DNA of 46,455 bases, taken from assembly GCF_016743775.1 (NCBI RefSeq), contig NZ_JAEQMY010000040.1, forward strand, positions 1-46,455, written 5' to 3'. Every line of letters starts with the position of its first letter. Positions within the stretch are counted from its first letter, which is position 1. The stretch is from Microvirga aerilata. Lineage in GTDB: Bacteria > Pseudomonadota > Alphaproteobacteria > Rhizobiales > Beijerinckiaceae. This document shows positions 32,420 through 40,587 of the stretch, piece by piece. The translations under genes and the position numbers were made by a program. The notes under the pieces were generated by a model. That model was not told where the DNA came from and searched no databases. It saw nothing but the letters and a program-made list of their open reading frames with translations.

Positions 32420-34006
32420 ATGATCCCGGTCCGAGACATGCGCAGCGTTCTGTATGCCACGGCGGTTCTGTTCGCAGTCGCCGTTATCGGCATCCGCGGC
32501 GTGTTCCTATGGCTCGACTACGACAGCGCCCTCGATCGGGCGCGGGGCGCCACGCAGGATCTGGCGCTTCTCATGGAGGAATATACCAAGCGGAGCCTGG
32601 AAACGAGCGATCTGCTCCTGGGCGAGATCATCGCCTTCGTGCGGCTCAGAGGCGGCGTTGGCGCCTTGAGCGAAACGGGCGACGCGCATCAGTATCTCGC
32701 CGGGCTGACGCAGAAATCTCCCGCCAGCGATCTCTTCCTCGTCATCGACAAGGATGGCGACTTGGTCGGTACGTCGAATGCGACGCAGAGCACCTCTGTC
32801 AATTTTGCCGACAGACCGTGGTTCAAAGCCCATCGGGCAGGAGCCGAAGCCTTTGTCGGCGGGGCAATCGTCGGTCGCATCACCCACGACCTCATCTACA
32901 CCTACTCGCGACGCATTCCTGATTTGAACGGCGACCTCGACGGCATTGCCCAGGTCGCCCTGCGGCCGGCCTTTCTTCAAGAGATTTCACGGCCCGAAGC
33001 TGATGCGGGCAATGTCGTCCTCGGCCTATGGGGCCGCGACGGACGCGTGATCGCCCGAACGGGGCTCACTCCAGGCCAGATCGACACCGGTGTCGGTCAC
33101 ACGATGCTCTTCAACGAGTTGGAAGCGCAACGGGCCGGGACTTATCGGGCCGGCGATACTCCGGACGGCGTTGAGCGGATCGTCTCCTTCCGAAGACTGG
33201 AGCGCTGGCCGGTCACGGTGACCGCCAGCATTCCCGTTGCGACCGCCCTCGCCGCCTGGAGGGCCGGCTTTTACTGGAGTGCCGGAATCACATCCATCTT
33301 CCTCGTCGCCCTCGGCTGGCTCACCTGGATCGGCGTGCGGCTCAGCCAGCAGACGGAGGCCACCCAAAGCCAGCTGCAGCAGGCCAACGAGAGCCTCGGC
33401 AAAGCCCTTTCGGACAAGGTCATGCTGCTCCAGGAGATCCATCATCGGGTGAAGAACAACCTGCAGGTGACCTCAAGCCTGCTGCAGATGCAGTCGCGCC
33501 GTTTCACGGATCCGAACGTGAAAGCCGCATTTCAGGAAACCCAGGACCGCCTGCGCTCCATCGGCCTCATCCACGACATCCTCTACCGCAAGGACGCCGG
33601 CCGGACGATCGATCTTCAGGATTATCTCGAGCGCCTGATCACCGAATTATCGGCCACCTACGGCGCATCGGCCCGAGGCATCACGGTCGACCTCGATGCG
33701 GAACCGATCATGATCGACCTGGACCGCGGCACGCCGCTCTCGCTCGCCGTCACGGAAGCGATTTCCAACGCGTTCAAACACGCCTTCGGGCCGGGCGAAG
33801 GCGGGCGCATCCTGGTCTCGGCACGGCAGATCGACGGGCGAATCGAGGTGACCGTCCGCGACACGGGCAAGGGCATATCCGGGCCGCAGGAAAACGGCTC
33901 GTCGCTTGGCATGAAGCTCATCCGGTCCTTCGCGCAGCAGCTCGGCGGGCGCTTCAGCCTCGAGTCCGACGGCGGCACGGTGTTCCGGCTCGACATTCCG
34001 GCGTAG
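32420..34006 (+). CDS. Sensor histidine kinase, HisKA_2/HWE type, with periplasmic sensor domain
   Basis: A 528-residue membrane kinase. Membrane segments lie at about 10-30 and 284-306 around a large periplasmic domain with YLAGLTQKSPASDLFLVIDKDG and ADRPWFKAHRAG, typical of double-Cache (dCACHE_1) small-ligand sensors. The kinase part has a short coiled coil, the HisKA_2 box LLQEIHHRVKNNLQVTSSLL (His341) and an HATPase domain with EAISNAFKHAF (Asn450) and RDTGKGIS. Such kinases often feed the general stress response (PhyR) in alphaproteobacteria, which I infer only from family. No regulator is adjacent. The start could be the ATG at 32420 or at 32438; neither has a strong ribosome site. Confidence 0.88.
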   Translation: MIPVRDMRSVLYATAVLFAVAVIGIRGVFLWLDYDSALDRARGATQDLALLMEEYTKRSLETSDLLLGEIIAFVRLRGGVGALSETGDAHQYLAGLTQKSPASDLFLVIDKDGDLVGTSNATQSTSVNFADRPWFKAHRAGAEAFVGGAIVGRITHDLIYTYSRRIPDLNGDLDGIAQVALRPAFLQEISRPEADAGNVVLGLWGRDGRVIARTGLTPGQIDTGVGHTMLFNELEAQRAGTYRAGDTPDGVERIVSFRRLERWPVTVTASIPVATALAAWRAGFYWSAGITSIFLVALGWLTWIGVRLSQQTEATQSQLQQANESLGKALSDKVMLLQEIHHRVKNNLQVTSSLLQMQSRRFTDPNVKAAFQETQDRLRSIGLIHDILYRKDAGRTIDLQDYLERLITELSATYGASARGITVDLDAEPIMIDLDRGTPLSLAVTEAISNAFKHAFGPGEGGRILVSARQIDGRIEVTVRDTGKGISGPQENGSSLGMKLIRSFAQQLGGRFSLESDGGTVFRLDIPA

Positions 34007-34013
34007 AGCGACG

Positions 34014-34107
34014 CCGTCATGGCCGGGCTTTGTCCCGGCCATCTCGCTTCGACGGAGCGCCGCACCTCTCCCAATCGGGATTACCGGCACAAGGCCGGTG
34101 ATGACGG
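34014..34107. repeat. 94-bp REP/BIME-like repeat between convergent genes
   Basis: The element is bounded by inverted ends CCGTCAT (34014-34020) and ATGACGG (34101-34107). It holds two internal hairpins, GGCCGGG...CCCGGCC and ACCGGCA...GCCGGT. It starts eight bases after the kinase stop and ends 18 bases before recR, a typical place for such repeats and for bidirectional termination. A related end motif (GTCATCCC/GGGATGAC) occurs around 40060 and 40724. Confidence 0.7.
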
Positions 34108-34124
34108 GAGGACGGATCGAACCC

Positions 34125-34730
34125 TTAAAAAGACGTGCGCTGCCGGATCGCTGCCGAAAGCGTGCCTTCATCGAGATAGTCGAGCTCGCCGCCGACCGGA
34201 ACCCCGTGGGCGAGCTTCGTCACCTTCATGGGCAAATGGCCGAGAAGCTCGGTGATGTAGTGGGCCGTGGTCTGCCCGTCGACCGTGGCGTTGAGCGCCA
34301 GGATCACCTCCGCGACGCCGGGTTGCGACACCCGTTCGACGAGGCGCTCCAGGTTCAGGTGCTCGGGGCGCACGCCGTCGAGGGGCGAGAGCACGCCGCC
34401 GAGCACGTGATACTTGGCGCTCACGGCCCCGGAGCGTTCGAGCGCCCAGAGATCGGACACGTCCTCCACCACCACGAGGATCGACGGATCGCGCTTCGGG
34501 TCGCGGCAGACGGTGCAGGGATCCGAGGTATCGACGTTGCCGCAGGACGAGCACACCACGATGCGTTCGTTGGCAACGCGCATGGCATCGCTCAACGGGT
34601 TGAGCAGGGTTTCCCGCTTCTTGATCAGGTGAAGCGCCGCGCGGCGCGCCGAGCGGGGCCCAAGGCCCGGCAGGCGGGCGAGCAGCTGGATCAGGCGCTC
34701 GATTTCAGGACCGGCAACGTGCTGAGCCAT
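34125..34730 (-). CDS. recR: Recombination protein RecR
   Basis: Acts with RecF and RecO to load RecA at gaps. The 201 residues show the helix-hairpin-helix start (RLPGLGPRSARRAALHL), the zinc site Cys60, Cys63, Cys72, Cys75 (CSSCGNVDTSDPCTVC), and the Toprim domain with VVEDVSDLWALE and ATVDGQTTAHYI. The dnaX-ybaB-recR order is ancient and widespread. Confidence 0.97.
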   Translation of the reverse strand: MAQHVAGPEIERLIQLLARLPGLGPRSARRAALHLIKKRETLLNPLSDAMRVANERIVVCSSCGNVDTSDPCTVCRDPKRDPSILVVVEDVSDLWALERSGAVSAKYHVLGGVLSPLDGVRPEHLNLERLVERVSQPGVAEVILALNATVDGQTTAHYITELLGHLPMKVTKLAHGVPVGGELDYLDEGTLSAAIRQRTSF

Positions 34731-34797
34731 TCGACCTTCTTTTTCTTTGTGGCATCGCCTGATGCGAAGAACCGGAAGCCGCTTCTCCGGTCGATGC

Positions 34798-35118
34798 TCA
34801 GAACAGCTTCAGGCCAGGCGGCAGCGGAAGGCCCTTGGTGAGGCTCTCCATGCGCTCCTGGGTCACCCGCTCGGCCTTAGCCCTGGCGTCGTTCATGGCG
34901 GCCACGATGAGATCCTCCAGGATCTCCTTCTCGTCCGGATTCATGAGCGAGGAATCGATGTTGATCGACTTGAGGCTGCCCTTGCCGGTCACCTTGACGG
35001 TCACGACACCGCCGCCGGCCGTGCCGTCGACTTCAAGGTTTTCGAGTTCGGCCTGGGCATCCTGCAGCTTCTGCTGCATGGCCTGCGCCTGCTTCATCAA
35101 TCCCATGATGTCTTTCAT
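34798..35118 (-). CDS. ybaB: Nucleoid-associated protein YbaB/EbfC family
   Basis: A 106-residue dimeric DNA-binding protein. The family signature is visible in MGLMKQAQAMQQKLQDAQAE, VTGKGSLKSINIDSSLMNPDE and EILEDLIVAAMNDARAKAE. A GAGG ribosome site lies about nine bases upstream. It starts 15 bases after dnaX, so the two are cotranscribed. In relatives it bends and bridges DNA. Confidence 0.95.
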   Translation of the reverse strand: MKDIMGLMKQAQAMQQKLQDAQAELENLEVDGTAGGGVVTVKVTGKGSLKSINIDSSLMNPDEKEILEDLIVAAMNDARAKAERVTQERMESLTKGLPLPPGLKLF

Positions 35119-35133
35119 GAACGCATTCCTCGC

Positions 35134-36954
35134 TTAAAATAAATCGTCGTCTTCTTCCGTCTCGTGCGCGGCGGCTGCATCGGCCTCCCCGAGGATCTCG
35201 GTTTCGGCGTCGTCGCCCGCCTTCTCGGCGCGCTCGACCACGTTCACGATCTGCGAGCCGGGGAACTTGGACAGAACCGCCTGCACCAGCGGATGGTTGG
35301 CCGCCCCCTCCTTGCGCTCGCGCTCGGCGGCCACGGCCTTCTCGTGCAGGGTCGGGGCCCCCTCCTCGGAGGAGAGCGCCACCATCCAGCGCTCGCCGGT
35401 CCATTGCTGGAGGGCGCGGGTGAGATCGTTGGCGATGGTGCGGCTGCCGGTCTCGGTGAGGCTGAGCTCGATGCGGCCCTCCTCGAAACGCACGAGGCGC
35501 ACATCCCGCTCGAGCGCCGCCTTGAGCACGATCTCGCGCTTCTCACCGGCGAGCGCCACCACGTCCTCGAAGCGCCGCAGCCGCATGGTCGGCTCAGTCT
35601 GCGCGGCCTGAGGGCGCGGCTGCGGCTGGGCCTGGGAGGTGGCGAGCGCCATATTGCCGGAGGTGGCGGGTCCGGAGGGCCGCGAAGGCGCGGGGGCCGG
35701 GCCGCCTGCGGGCAACGGCGCGCCGTCCTTCAGGGCCCGCAGGGCCTCGTCCGGCGTCGGCAGGTCGGCCGCATAGGCAAGGCGCACCAGCACCATCTCG
35801 GCTGCCGCAATCGGGCGGTTCGAGGCCTGGACCTCGGGAATCCCCTTCAGGAGGATCTGCCAGGCGCGGGACAGGGTCCGCACGGAAAGCTTCCCGGCAT
35901 AATCCGTGCCCCGCGCCCGCTCGACCTCGGACAGGGCGGGGTCCTTTGCCGCTTCCGGGATCAGCTTGAGGCGGGTGACGATATGGGAGAAAGCGGCGAG
36001 ATCCGACAGGATGACGGCCGGATCGGCGCCTGCATCGTATTGCGAGCGAAGCCCCTCGAAAGCCGCCGGCACATCGCCGCGCATCACAGCCTCGAACAGA
36101 TCGATCACCTGGGTGCGGTCGGCAAGCCCCAGCATGTCGCGCACGGTGTCGGCGGTGACGACCCCCGCCCCATGCGCAATCGCATGATCCATGAGGGACA
36201 GGGAGTCGCGGGCCGAGCCCTCCGCCGCCCGGGCGATGGCGGCGAGCGCCTCCTGGTCGGCCTTGACCCCCTCGGCGTCGCAGATGCGGCCGAGGTGACC
36301 CACGAGCTTGTCCGCCTCGATGCGGCGCAGGTCGAAGCGCTGGCAGCGGGACAGGATCGTGACCGGGACTTTACGGATCTCGGTGGTGGCGAAGATGAAC
36401 TTCGCGTGCGGCGGCGGCTCCTCCAGGGTCTTCAGGAAGGCGTTGAACGCCTTCTCCGAGAGCATGTGAACCTCGTCGATGATGTAGACCTTGTAGCGGG
36501 CCGACACGGGCGAATAGCGGATGCCGTCGATGATCTGGCGGACGTCGTCGATGCCGGTATGCGAGGCGGCGTCCATCTCCAGCACGTCCACGTGCCGCGA
36601 TTCCATGATGGCCTGGCAATGAACGCCAAGCTCCGGCATGTGGATGGTGGGCGCGCCGGCCCCGTCGGGCTTCTGGTAGTTGAGGCCGCGGGCCAGGATC
36701 CGGGCCGTGGTGGTCTTGCCGACGCCGCGAACGCCGGTGAGCATCCAGGCCTGCGGGATGCGGCCGGTCTCGAAGGCGTTCGAGAGGGTGCGGACCATCG
36801 CCTCCTGACCGATCAGGTCGTCGAAGGTGCGCGGGCGGTATTTTCGGGCAAGAACGCGGTAAGGAGACGCCGGCGCTGCGGGAGCCGGCGCGGCAGGGAA
36901 ACCCGGCAGGGCCGGCTCGTCGTTCAGGGGCGTGCCGGCTGTGGTATCGTCCAT
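35134..36954 (-). CDS. dnaX: DNA polymerase III subunit gamma/tau
   Basis: Clamp-loader ATPase of 606 residues. After a Pro/Ala-rich start it shows YRVLARKYRPRTFDDLIGQE, Walker A in TGVRGVGKTTTARIL, Walker B IIDEVHMLS, the SRC-like sensor ILSRCQRFDLRRI and domain III. A tau-like tail ends in an acidic EEDDDLF. The four-Cys zinc module of E. coli DnaX is reduced to a single Cys (GVHCQAIMESRH), as I recall for other Rhizobiales. I chose the ATG at 36954; the open frame to 37176 runs through the SRP RNA gene, which cannot be coding. I see no obvious slippery A-run for programmed frameshifting. Confidence 0.96.
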   Translation of the reverse strand: MDDTTAGTPLNDEPALPGFPAAPAPAAPASPYRVLARKYRPRTFDDLIGQEAMVRTLSNAFETGRIPQAWMLTGVRGVGKTTTARILARGLNYQKPDGAGAPTIHMPELGVHCQAIMESRHVDVLEMDAASHTGIDDVRQIIDGIRYSPVSARYKVYIIDEVHMLSEKAFNAFLKTLEEPPPHAKFIFATTEIRKVPVTILSRCQRFDLRRIEADKLVGHLGRICDAEGVKADQEALAAIARAAEGSARDSLSLMDHAIAHGAGVVTADTVRDMLGLADRTQVIDLFEAVMRGDVPAAFEGLRSQYDAGADPAVILSDLAAFSHIVTRLKLIPEAAKDPALSEVERARGTDYAGKLSVRTLSRAWQILLKGIPEVQASNRPIAAAEMVLVRLAYAADLPTPDEALRALKDGAPLPAGGPAPAPSRPSGPATSGNMALATSQAQPQPRPQAAQTEPTMRLRRFEDVVALAGEKREIVLKAALERDVRLVRFEEGRIELSLTETGSRTIANDLTRALQQWTGERWMVALSSEEGAPTLHEKAVAAERERKEGAANHPLVQAVLSKFPGSQIVNVVERAEKAGDDAETEILGEADAAAAHETEEDDDLF

Positions 36955-36985
36955 CGACTGCAAAGGCTTTGGAGAATCTTGAGGT

Positions 36986-37079
36986 GGGAGGCTGGACGAA
37001 GACCCGTTCGGTCTCGTTAGGGCTGCTTCCTTCCGGACCTGACCCGGTTGGCGAGTGAGACGTCCCTCGCCAACCTCCC
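36986..37079 (-). ncRNA. ffs: Signal recognition particle RNA (4.5S, small bacterial type)
   Basis: The leftward strand contains the universal SRP RNA domain IV: GGTCAGGTCCGGAAGGAAGC, including the GGAA tetraloop and the A-rich asymmetric bulge that binds Ffh. The ends pair perfectly over ten bases (GGGAGGTTGG with CCAGCCTCCC, with one G-U pair), giving a hairpin of about 94 bases, the usual alphaproteobacterial size. It targets ribosomes making membrane proteins to FtsY and the translocon. It sits 31 bases before dnaX, the usual neighbour in Rhizobiales. Confidence 0.96.
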
Positions 37080-37085
37080 GTCCGC

Positions 37086-37114
37086 TATATGAGCGCTCCG
37101 GCCGGGAAACGCAA
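37086..37114 (-). promoter_or_regulatory. Promoter of the SRP RNA
   Basis: Leftward TTGCGT (37109-37114) and CATATA (37086-37091) are spaced by 17 bases. The predicted start, six bases past the -10, falls on the first base of the RNA at 37079, which supports both calls. Confidence 0.55.
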
Positions 37115-37242
37115 GCGCGATTGAAGGCCGGCCTACACCGGGAGAAGCCCGAAAAAGTGGCCGTGCGGGGAAACACATTCTCTTACAAGCCTTTCCACCA
37201 GGCTTTATGCGGGATCAAAGGCACGTGGCTTGCCTCCGCGGT

Positions 37243-37259
37243 AATATTGTCTCAATATT
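37243..37259. promoter_or_regulatory. Perfect inverted repeat, possible operator of the MFS gene
   Basis: AATATTG and CAATATT flank TCT, 63 bases before the transporter start. The AT-rich palindrome stands out in GC-rich DNA and has the size of a TetR- or MarR-type operator. No regulator gene is adjacent, so the binding protein is unknown. Confidence 0.35.
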
Positions 37260-37322
37260 TTGGACAGAAGCCCTTTTCTCAGCGTCCCGTATGACATCCC
37301 ATTCGAGCGACAGGCCTGGTTC

Positions 37323-38579
37323 ATGACCGCGTATTCAGAGCGTGCGGGGCGGCGCGTTACGCTCATGCTGATCGCGGGATCCGGCTTCGTCACCATCGCC
37401 AAGGGGATGAGCCTCACCTTCATCGCCATCCGGCTCCAGCGTGACTTCGGGTTGGGGCCAATGGCCGTCGGCGCATTGATTGGAGCAGGGCCTCTCCTGG
37501 GCGCCATTGCCGCCCCCATGGCAGGCGCTCTCTCCGACCGGATCGGGCGAAAGACCGTTCTCGTCGTCGCCCTGTTTCTCACATCGCTCGCGCTGGCGGC
37601 CCTCGGACTTGCCTCATCCGTCGCCATGTTCGCTGCAGCCCATATCGTCTCGGCCGTGGCCGGGTCCGTGTACGAGCCCGTTTCGCGGGCGCTCATGAGC
37701 GACGCGTCGCCTGAGCATCTGCGCTTGCGCGCCTTTTCATGGCGGTATCTGGCCATCAATCTAGGCTGGGCCGTCGGGCCTATGATCGGCATTGCCGTGG
37801 GAGCAGCCTCTTCCGCTCCCTTCATCGTTGCCGGTGTCATGCACGCGGTGTTCGCGATCCTGATCGCCTGTGTGGTGGCTTCTCCAAAGGCCGACACGCA
37901 AGCCCCTGTGCCCAGCTTCGTCGGCTGGCGCCGCCTCGGCTTCGCGCTCCAGGATCGACGCCTCCTGTTTTTCGTGGGCGGCGGCACCCTTCTGCTCGCC
38001 GTCCACGGCCAGTGGTCCATCACGCTATCGCAGTATCTCGGGAGCAACTTCGAGGATGGGATCAATCTCTTCGCGCAGCTCGTCACCACCAATGCCCTGA
38101 CCGTGCTGCTGGCGAGCACTCCTGCACGTTTCCTGATCGAACGCATTGGGGCTCGCAACGCCATCGCCCTGGGATGCATCCTGTTTCTGGCCGGGGAGGT
38201 TGGATTTGCCGCCTCTTCCGCGCACGCAGCCCTCATCCTTTCCATGATCGTCTTCACATTGGGAGAGGTGCTGGTGGTTCCATCGGAATATCTGCTTGTC
38301 GATGGCATCTCGAACGCACGCAACAGGGGAACCTACTTCGGGGCTCATTCTCTTACGTCGGTGGGCAACTTTCTTGGCCCGATGCTCGGAGGCGTCGCTC
38401 TGGCCACCTTCGGGGGTGCCGGCATGTTCTTCCTTTTCGCGGTTTTCGCAGGAGCAAGCGCCGTCATGTTCCTGATCGGCCACACCATGCCGCCGCCGCA
38501 TTGTCGCAGCCGCCGCCAGGACGACGCTGCCCCGCTGGCATCAAGGGCGGACTTTCAGCGCCTCGGCTTGGCCTTATAG
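37323..38579 (+). CDS. MFS transporter (MdtH-like putative efflux protein)
   Basis: A 418-residue major-facilitator protein with about 12 hydrophobic segments. Motif A is GALSDRIGRKTVLVVALFL in the loop between helices 2 and 3, and YEPVSRALMSDASPEHLRLRAFSWRYLAINLGWAVGP resembles the MdtH/YfcJ-like drug-efflux branch. LVDGISNARNRGTYFGAHSL follows in the second half. I chose the ATG at 37323; an earlier TTG at 37260 lacks a ribosome site and overlaps the palindrome. The C-terminal tail is long, polar and His/Arg-rich. The substrate is unknown. Confidence 0.85.
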   Translation: MTAYSERAGRRVTLMLIAGSGFVTIAKGMSLTFIAIRLQRDFGLGPMAVGALIGAGPLLGAIAAPMAGALSDRIGRKTVLVVALFLTSLALAALGLASSVAMFAAAHIVSAVAGSVYEPVSRALMSDASPEHLRLRAFSWRYLAINLGWAVGPMIGIAVGAASSAPFIVAGVMHAVFAILIACVVASPKADTQAPVPSFVGWRRLGFALQDRRLLFFVGGGTLLLAVHGQWSITLSQYLGSNFEDGINLFAQLVTTNALTVLLASTPARFLIERIGARNAIALGCILFLAGEVGFAASSAHAALILSMIVFTLGEVLVVPSEYLLVDGISNARNRGTYFGAHSLTSVGNFLGPMLGGVALATFGGAGMFFLFAVFAGASAVMFLIGHTMPPPHCRSRRQDDAAPLASRADFQRLGLAL

Positions 38580-38635
38580 GCGACGCGAAGTTGGACGCTC
38601 CGTCTCCCATCGACGTTTGCCCGCCGATGAGTTGG

Positions 38636-38682
38636 AGCATCGAATAGATCCCAAAGCGGAGTCCACTTTTGGGTCCGATGCT
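38636..38682. repeat. Palindromic repeat, third copy (REP-like)
   Basis: The outer arms AGCATCG and CGATGCT and inner arms CCCAAAGCGGA and TCCACTTTTGGG match the element at 26771-26815, but this copy is imperfect. It lies between the MFS and HIT genes. Confidence 0.7.
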
Positions 38683-38719
38683 CTAGGCACCGGGCGGCAG
38701 GGTCGGCTAACGTGCGGCC

Positions 38720-39136
38720 ATGACCCCTGCCTTCCAGCTCGATTCCCGCCTCGAAGCCGACACCATCCCGGTCGGCGACCTTGCTCTCTCATCGGTCCTG
38801 CTTCTGAACGACGCACGCTTTCCCTGGTTCGTGCTGGTGCCGCGCATCCACGGCCTGAGCGAATTGACGGACCTTTCGGACGAGAAGTCCGCACAGCTGA
38901 TGCAGGAGATCAGGATCGCGACCCGGGTCATGCTGGAGCTGTCCGGGCCCGACAAGGTGAATGTGGGCGCGCTCGGCAACATCGTGACGCAGCTTCATGT
39001 CCATGTGATCGGGCGCTTCCGCTCGGATCCGGCCTGGCCCGGCCCCGTCTGGGGCCACGGCACCCGGACACCTTATCCCAGCCATGCGGCAGCAGCCCTG
39101 ATCGAGCGCGCCGCCACTCTTTTCGCGGCGGCCTGA
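38720..39136 (+). CDS. HIT-domain protein
   Basis: A 138-residue histidine-triad-superfamily protein. The motif region reads NIVTQLHVHVIGRFRSDPAWPGPVWG, so the first His of the H-x-H-x-H triad is Gln here, as in a known HIT branch. FPWFVLVPRIHGLSELTDL is also typical. Such proteins hydrolyse or transfer nucleotides from dinucleoside polyphosphates or similar esters. It ends three bases before nudC and probably shares its transcript, so both may act on dinucleotide metabolites. The ribosome site is weak. Confidence 0.88.
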   Translation: MTPAFQLDSRLEADTIPVGDLALSSVLLLNDARFPWFVLVPRIHGLSELTDLSDEKSAQLMQEIRIATRVMLELSGPDKVNVGALGNIVTQLHVHVIGRFRSDPAWPGPVWGHGTRTPYPSHAAAALIERAATLFAAA

Positions 39137-39139
39137 CCC

Positions 39140-40042
39140 ATGACCCGACCGATCGGCTACATCACGAACCCTCTCGTTCGCCACAGCGCCGAACGGGACC
39201 CGGAAGCGCTTGCCAACGCCATCCGCAACCCGCAGGCGGCGATGGTGATCCTGGCAGGCGACCTGCCGGTGCTCCAGACGGGAGAGCCGGGCACGAGCCT
39301 CCTGACCGCCTCCGTCCTCGGCCGCATCCCCGGCCTCCAGGAACAGGTTCTCCTGGGCACCTTGGGAGAGCGCCCCGTCGTGGCGACCTTGGCCCCACCG
39401 GAAGCGGCGGAGCTGTTCCAGGACGACCCGGCCTATGCGGCCGTGGATCTGCGGTCGATTGCGGTGCGGGGCCTCGTGCCGGCAGAGGAGCTCGGCCTTC
39501 TGGCCATGGCGAAATCCATGCTCGACTGGCACAGGCGCCACCGCTTCTGCGCCAATTGCGGCGCCCCGACCGAGGCTTCCCAGGCCGGCTTCCGGCGCGA
39601 CTGCTCCGCCTGCGGCACCCAGCACTTCCCCCGCACGGATCCCGTCGTGATCATGCTGGTCACCCATGGCGACCGGTGCCTCATGGGCCGCCAGCCGCGC
39701 TTTCCCGAAAAGATGTATTCCTGCCTCGCCGGCTTCCTGGAGCCCGGGGAGACCATCGAGGATGCGGTCAGGCGCGAGACCTTCGAGGAGGCCGGCATTC
39801 GGGTGGGCAAGGTGCGCTACCTCGCCTCCCAGCCCTGGCCCTTCCCGTCGAACATCATGATCGGCTGCATCGGAGAGGCGCTCACCGAGAAGATCGATTT
39901 CGACGGGGAGGAGCTGGAGGACGCCCGCTGGTTCTCCAAGGACGACGTCCGGCGCATGCTGGAAGGCGCGCACGAGGATTTCGCCGCCCCCTCTCCCATC
40001 GCCATCGCAAACCTTCTCATCCGTGAATGGGTGAAGGAGTAA
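39140..40042 (+). CDS. nudC: NAD(+) diphosphatase / NADH pyrophosphatase NudC
   Basis: A 300-residue Nudix enzyme that hydrolyses NADH to NMNH and AMP and, in E. coli, removes NAD caps from RNA. It has the zinc ribbon Cys137, Cys140, Cys155, Cys158, the Nudix box GFLEPGETIEDAVRRETFEE (198-217) and the NudC-specific SQPWPFPSNIMIG. All expected elements are present. It follows the HIT gene by three bases. A region with an SOS-type leftward promoter lies beyond its 3' end, so leftward transcripts could run antisense into it. Confidence 0.96.
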   Translation: MTRPIGYITNPLVRHSAERDPEALANAIRNPQAAMVILAGDLPVLQTGEPGTSLLTASVLGRIPGLQEQVLLGTLGERPVVATLAPPEAAELFQDDPAYAAVDLRSIAVRGLVPAEELGLLAMAKSMLDWHRRHRFCANCGAPTEASQAGFRRDCSACGTQHFPRTDPVVIMLVTHGDRCLMGRQPRFPEKMYSCLAGFLEPGETIEDAVRRETFEEAGIRVGKVRYLASQPWPFPSNIMIGCIGEALTEKIDFDGEELEDARWFSKDDVRRMLEGAHEDFAAPSPIAIANLLIREWVKE

Positions 40043-40176
40043 GCTCCTCTTACCGGAACGTCATCCCGAAGGTTGCACAGCAGAACCCGGGATCGGTTGA
40101 CGAGTGCAGCGCGGGTTTCCCCTTGTGGGGAGGAGGGCTCCCGCGAGATAGCTGTGATGCGCTCCCGGATCTTCGC

Positions 40177-40537
40177 TCATGCTTCATCCGGGGGGATGCT
40201 GATAGCCTGCTTGTCAAAGATCCAGCGCCTTCGGGCCCGCAGCCTTGGGCTGCGAGCCTGAAGAGCACACGAGGGTGGCGCGCGATGCAGCCCGGCTCGC
40301 TGTGGTATGAAAGGGAAGAGCCGAACTGCCTCTTCGCGCACGGTTCTTTTCAGGCGGACTGGTGCGACCGGTGCGGCGCTGGCCCAAGGCGGCCATGCTG
40401 GAGGCCCTGGGCCCAACCCGCTTCCGGCCCCTCACCAGGGCCTCTCGCCAAACCCGCTTGCGAGGCGGGCTTACGAGACCGTGCCTGCTCCCACACTGCG
40501 ACGCCTCGCGAGCGCGCCCCTCGTCAGGACCAGGCTG
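40177..40537 (-). ncRNA. Candidate SOS-controlled transcript (RNA or small protein)
   Basis: A leftward transcript from the promoter at 40543-40587 would begin near 40537 and pass through hairpin-rich DNA. Two overlapping short frames lie in it: one from an ATG at about 40396 to 40214 (60 residues, Arg/Ser-rich) and one from a TTG at about 40416 to a TGA at 40177 (79 residues, ending DKQAISIPPDEA). Neither is recognised and both may be chance. The 3' end is arbitrary; I placed it at the stop of the second frame. The existence of the transcript is inferred only from the promoter. Confidence 0.35.
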
Positions 40538-40542
40538 TGCAA

Positions 40543-40587
40543 CGATATAGCCAAGGTTGCAGCAGAAGTCAAGAACAAAGTAAGAAC
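40543..40587 (-). promoter_or_regulatory. Consensus promoter overlapped by a LexA (SOS) box
   Basis: On the leftward strand the order is GTTC-N7-GTTC (40573-40587), the alphaproteobacterial LexA box, then CTTGAC (40568-40573) and, after exactly 17 bases, CTATAT (40545-40550). The last C of the box is the first base of the -35 hexamer. Both hexamers match the rhizobial consensus at every position. LexA bound here would block the polymerase. No lexA, recA, imuAB or dnaE2 gene is downstream. Confidence 0.72.

Noticed and set aside
36955..37176. Longer N-terminus for dnaX
   Set aside because: These codons overlap the SRP RNA gene and its promoter and have no DnaX homology.
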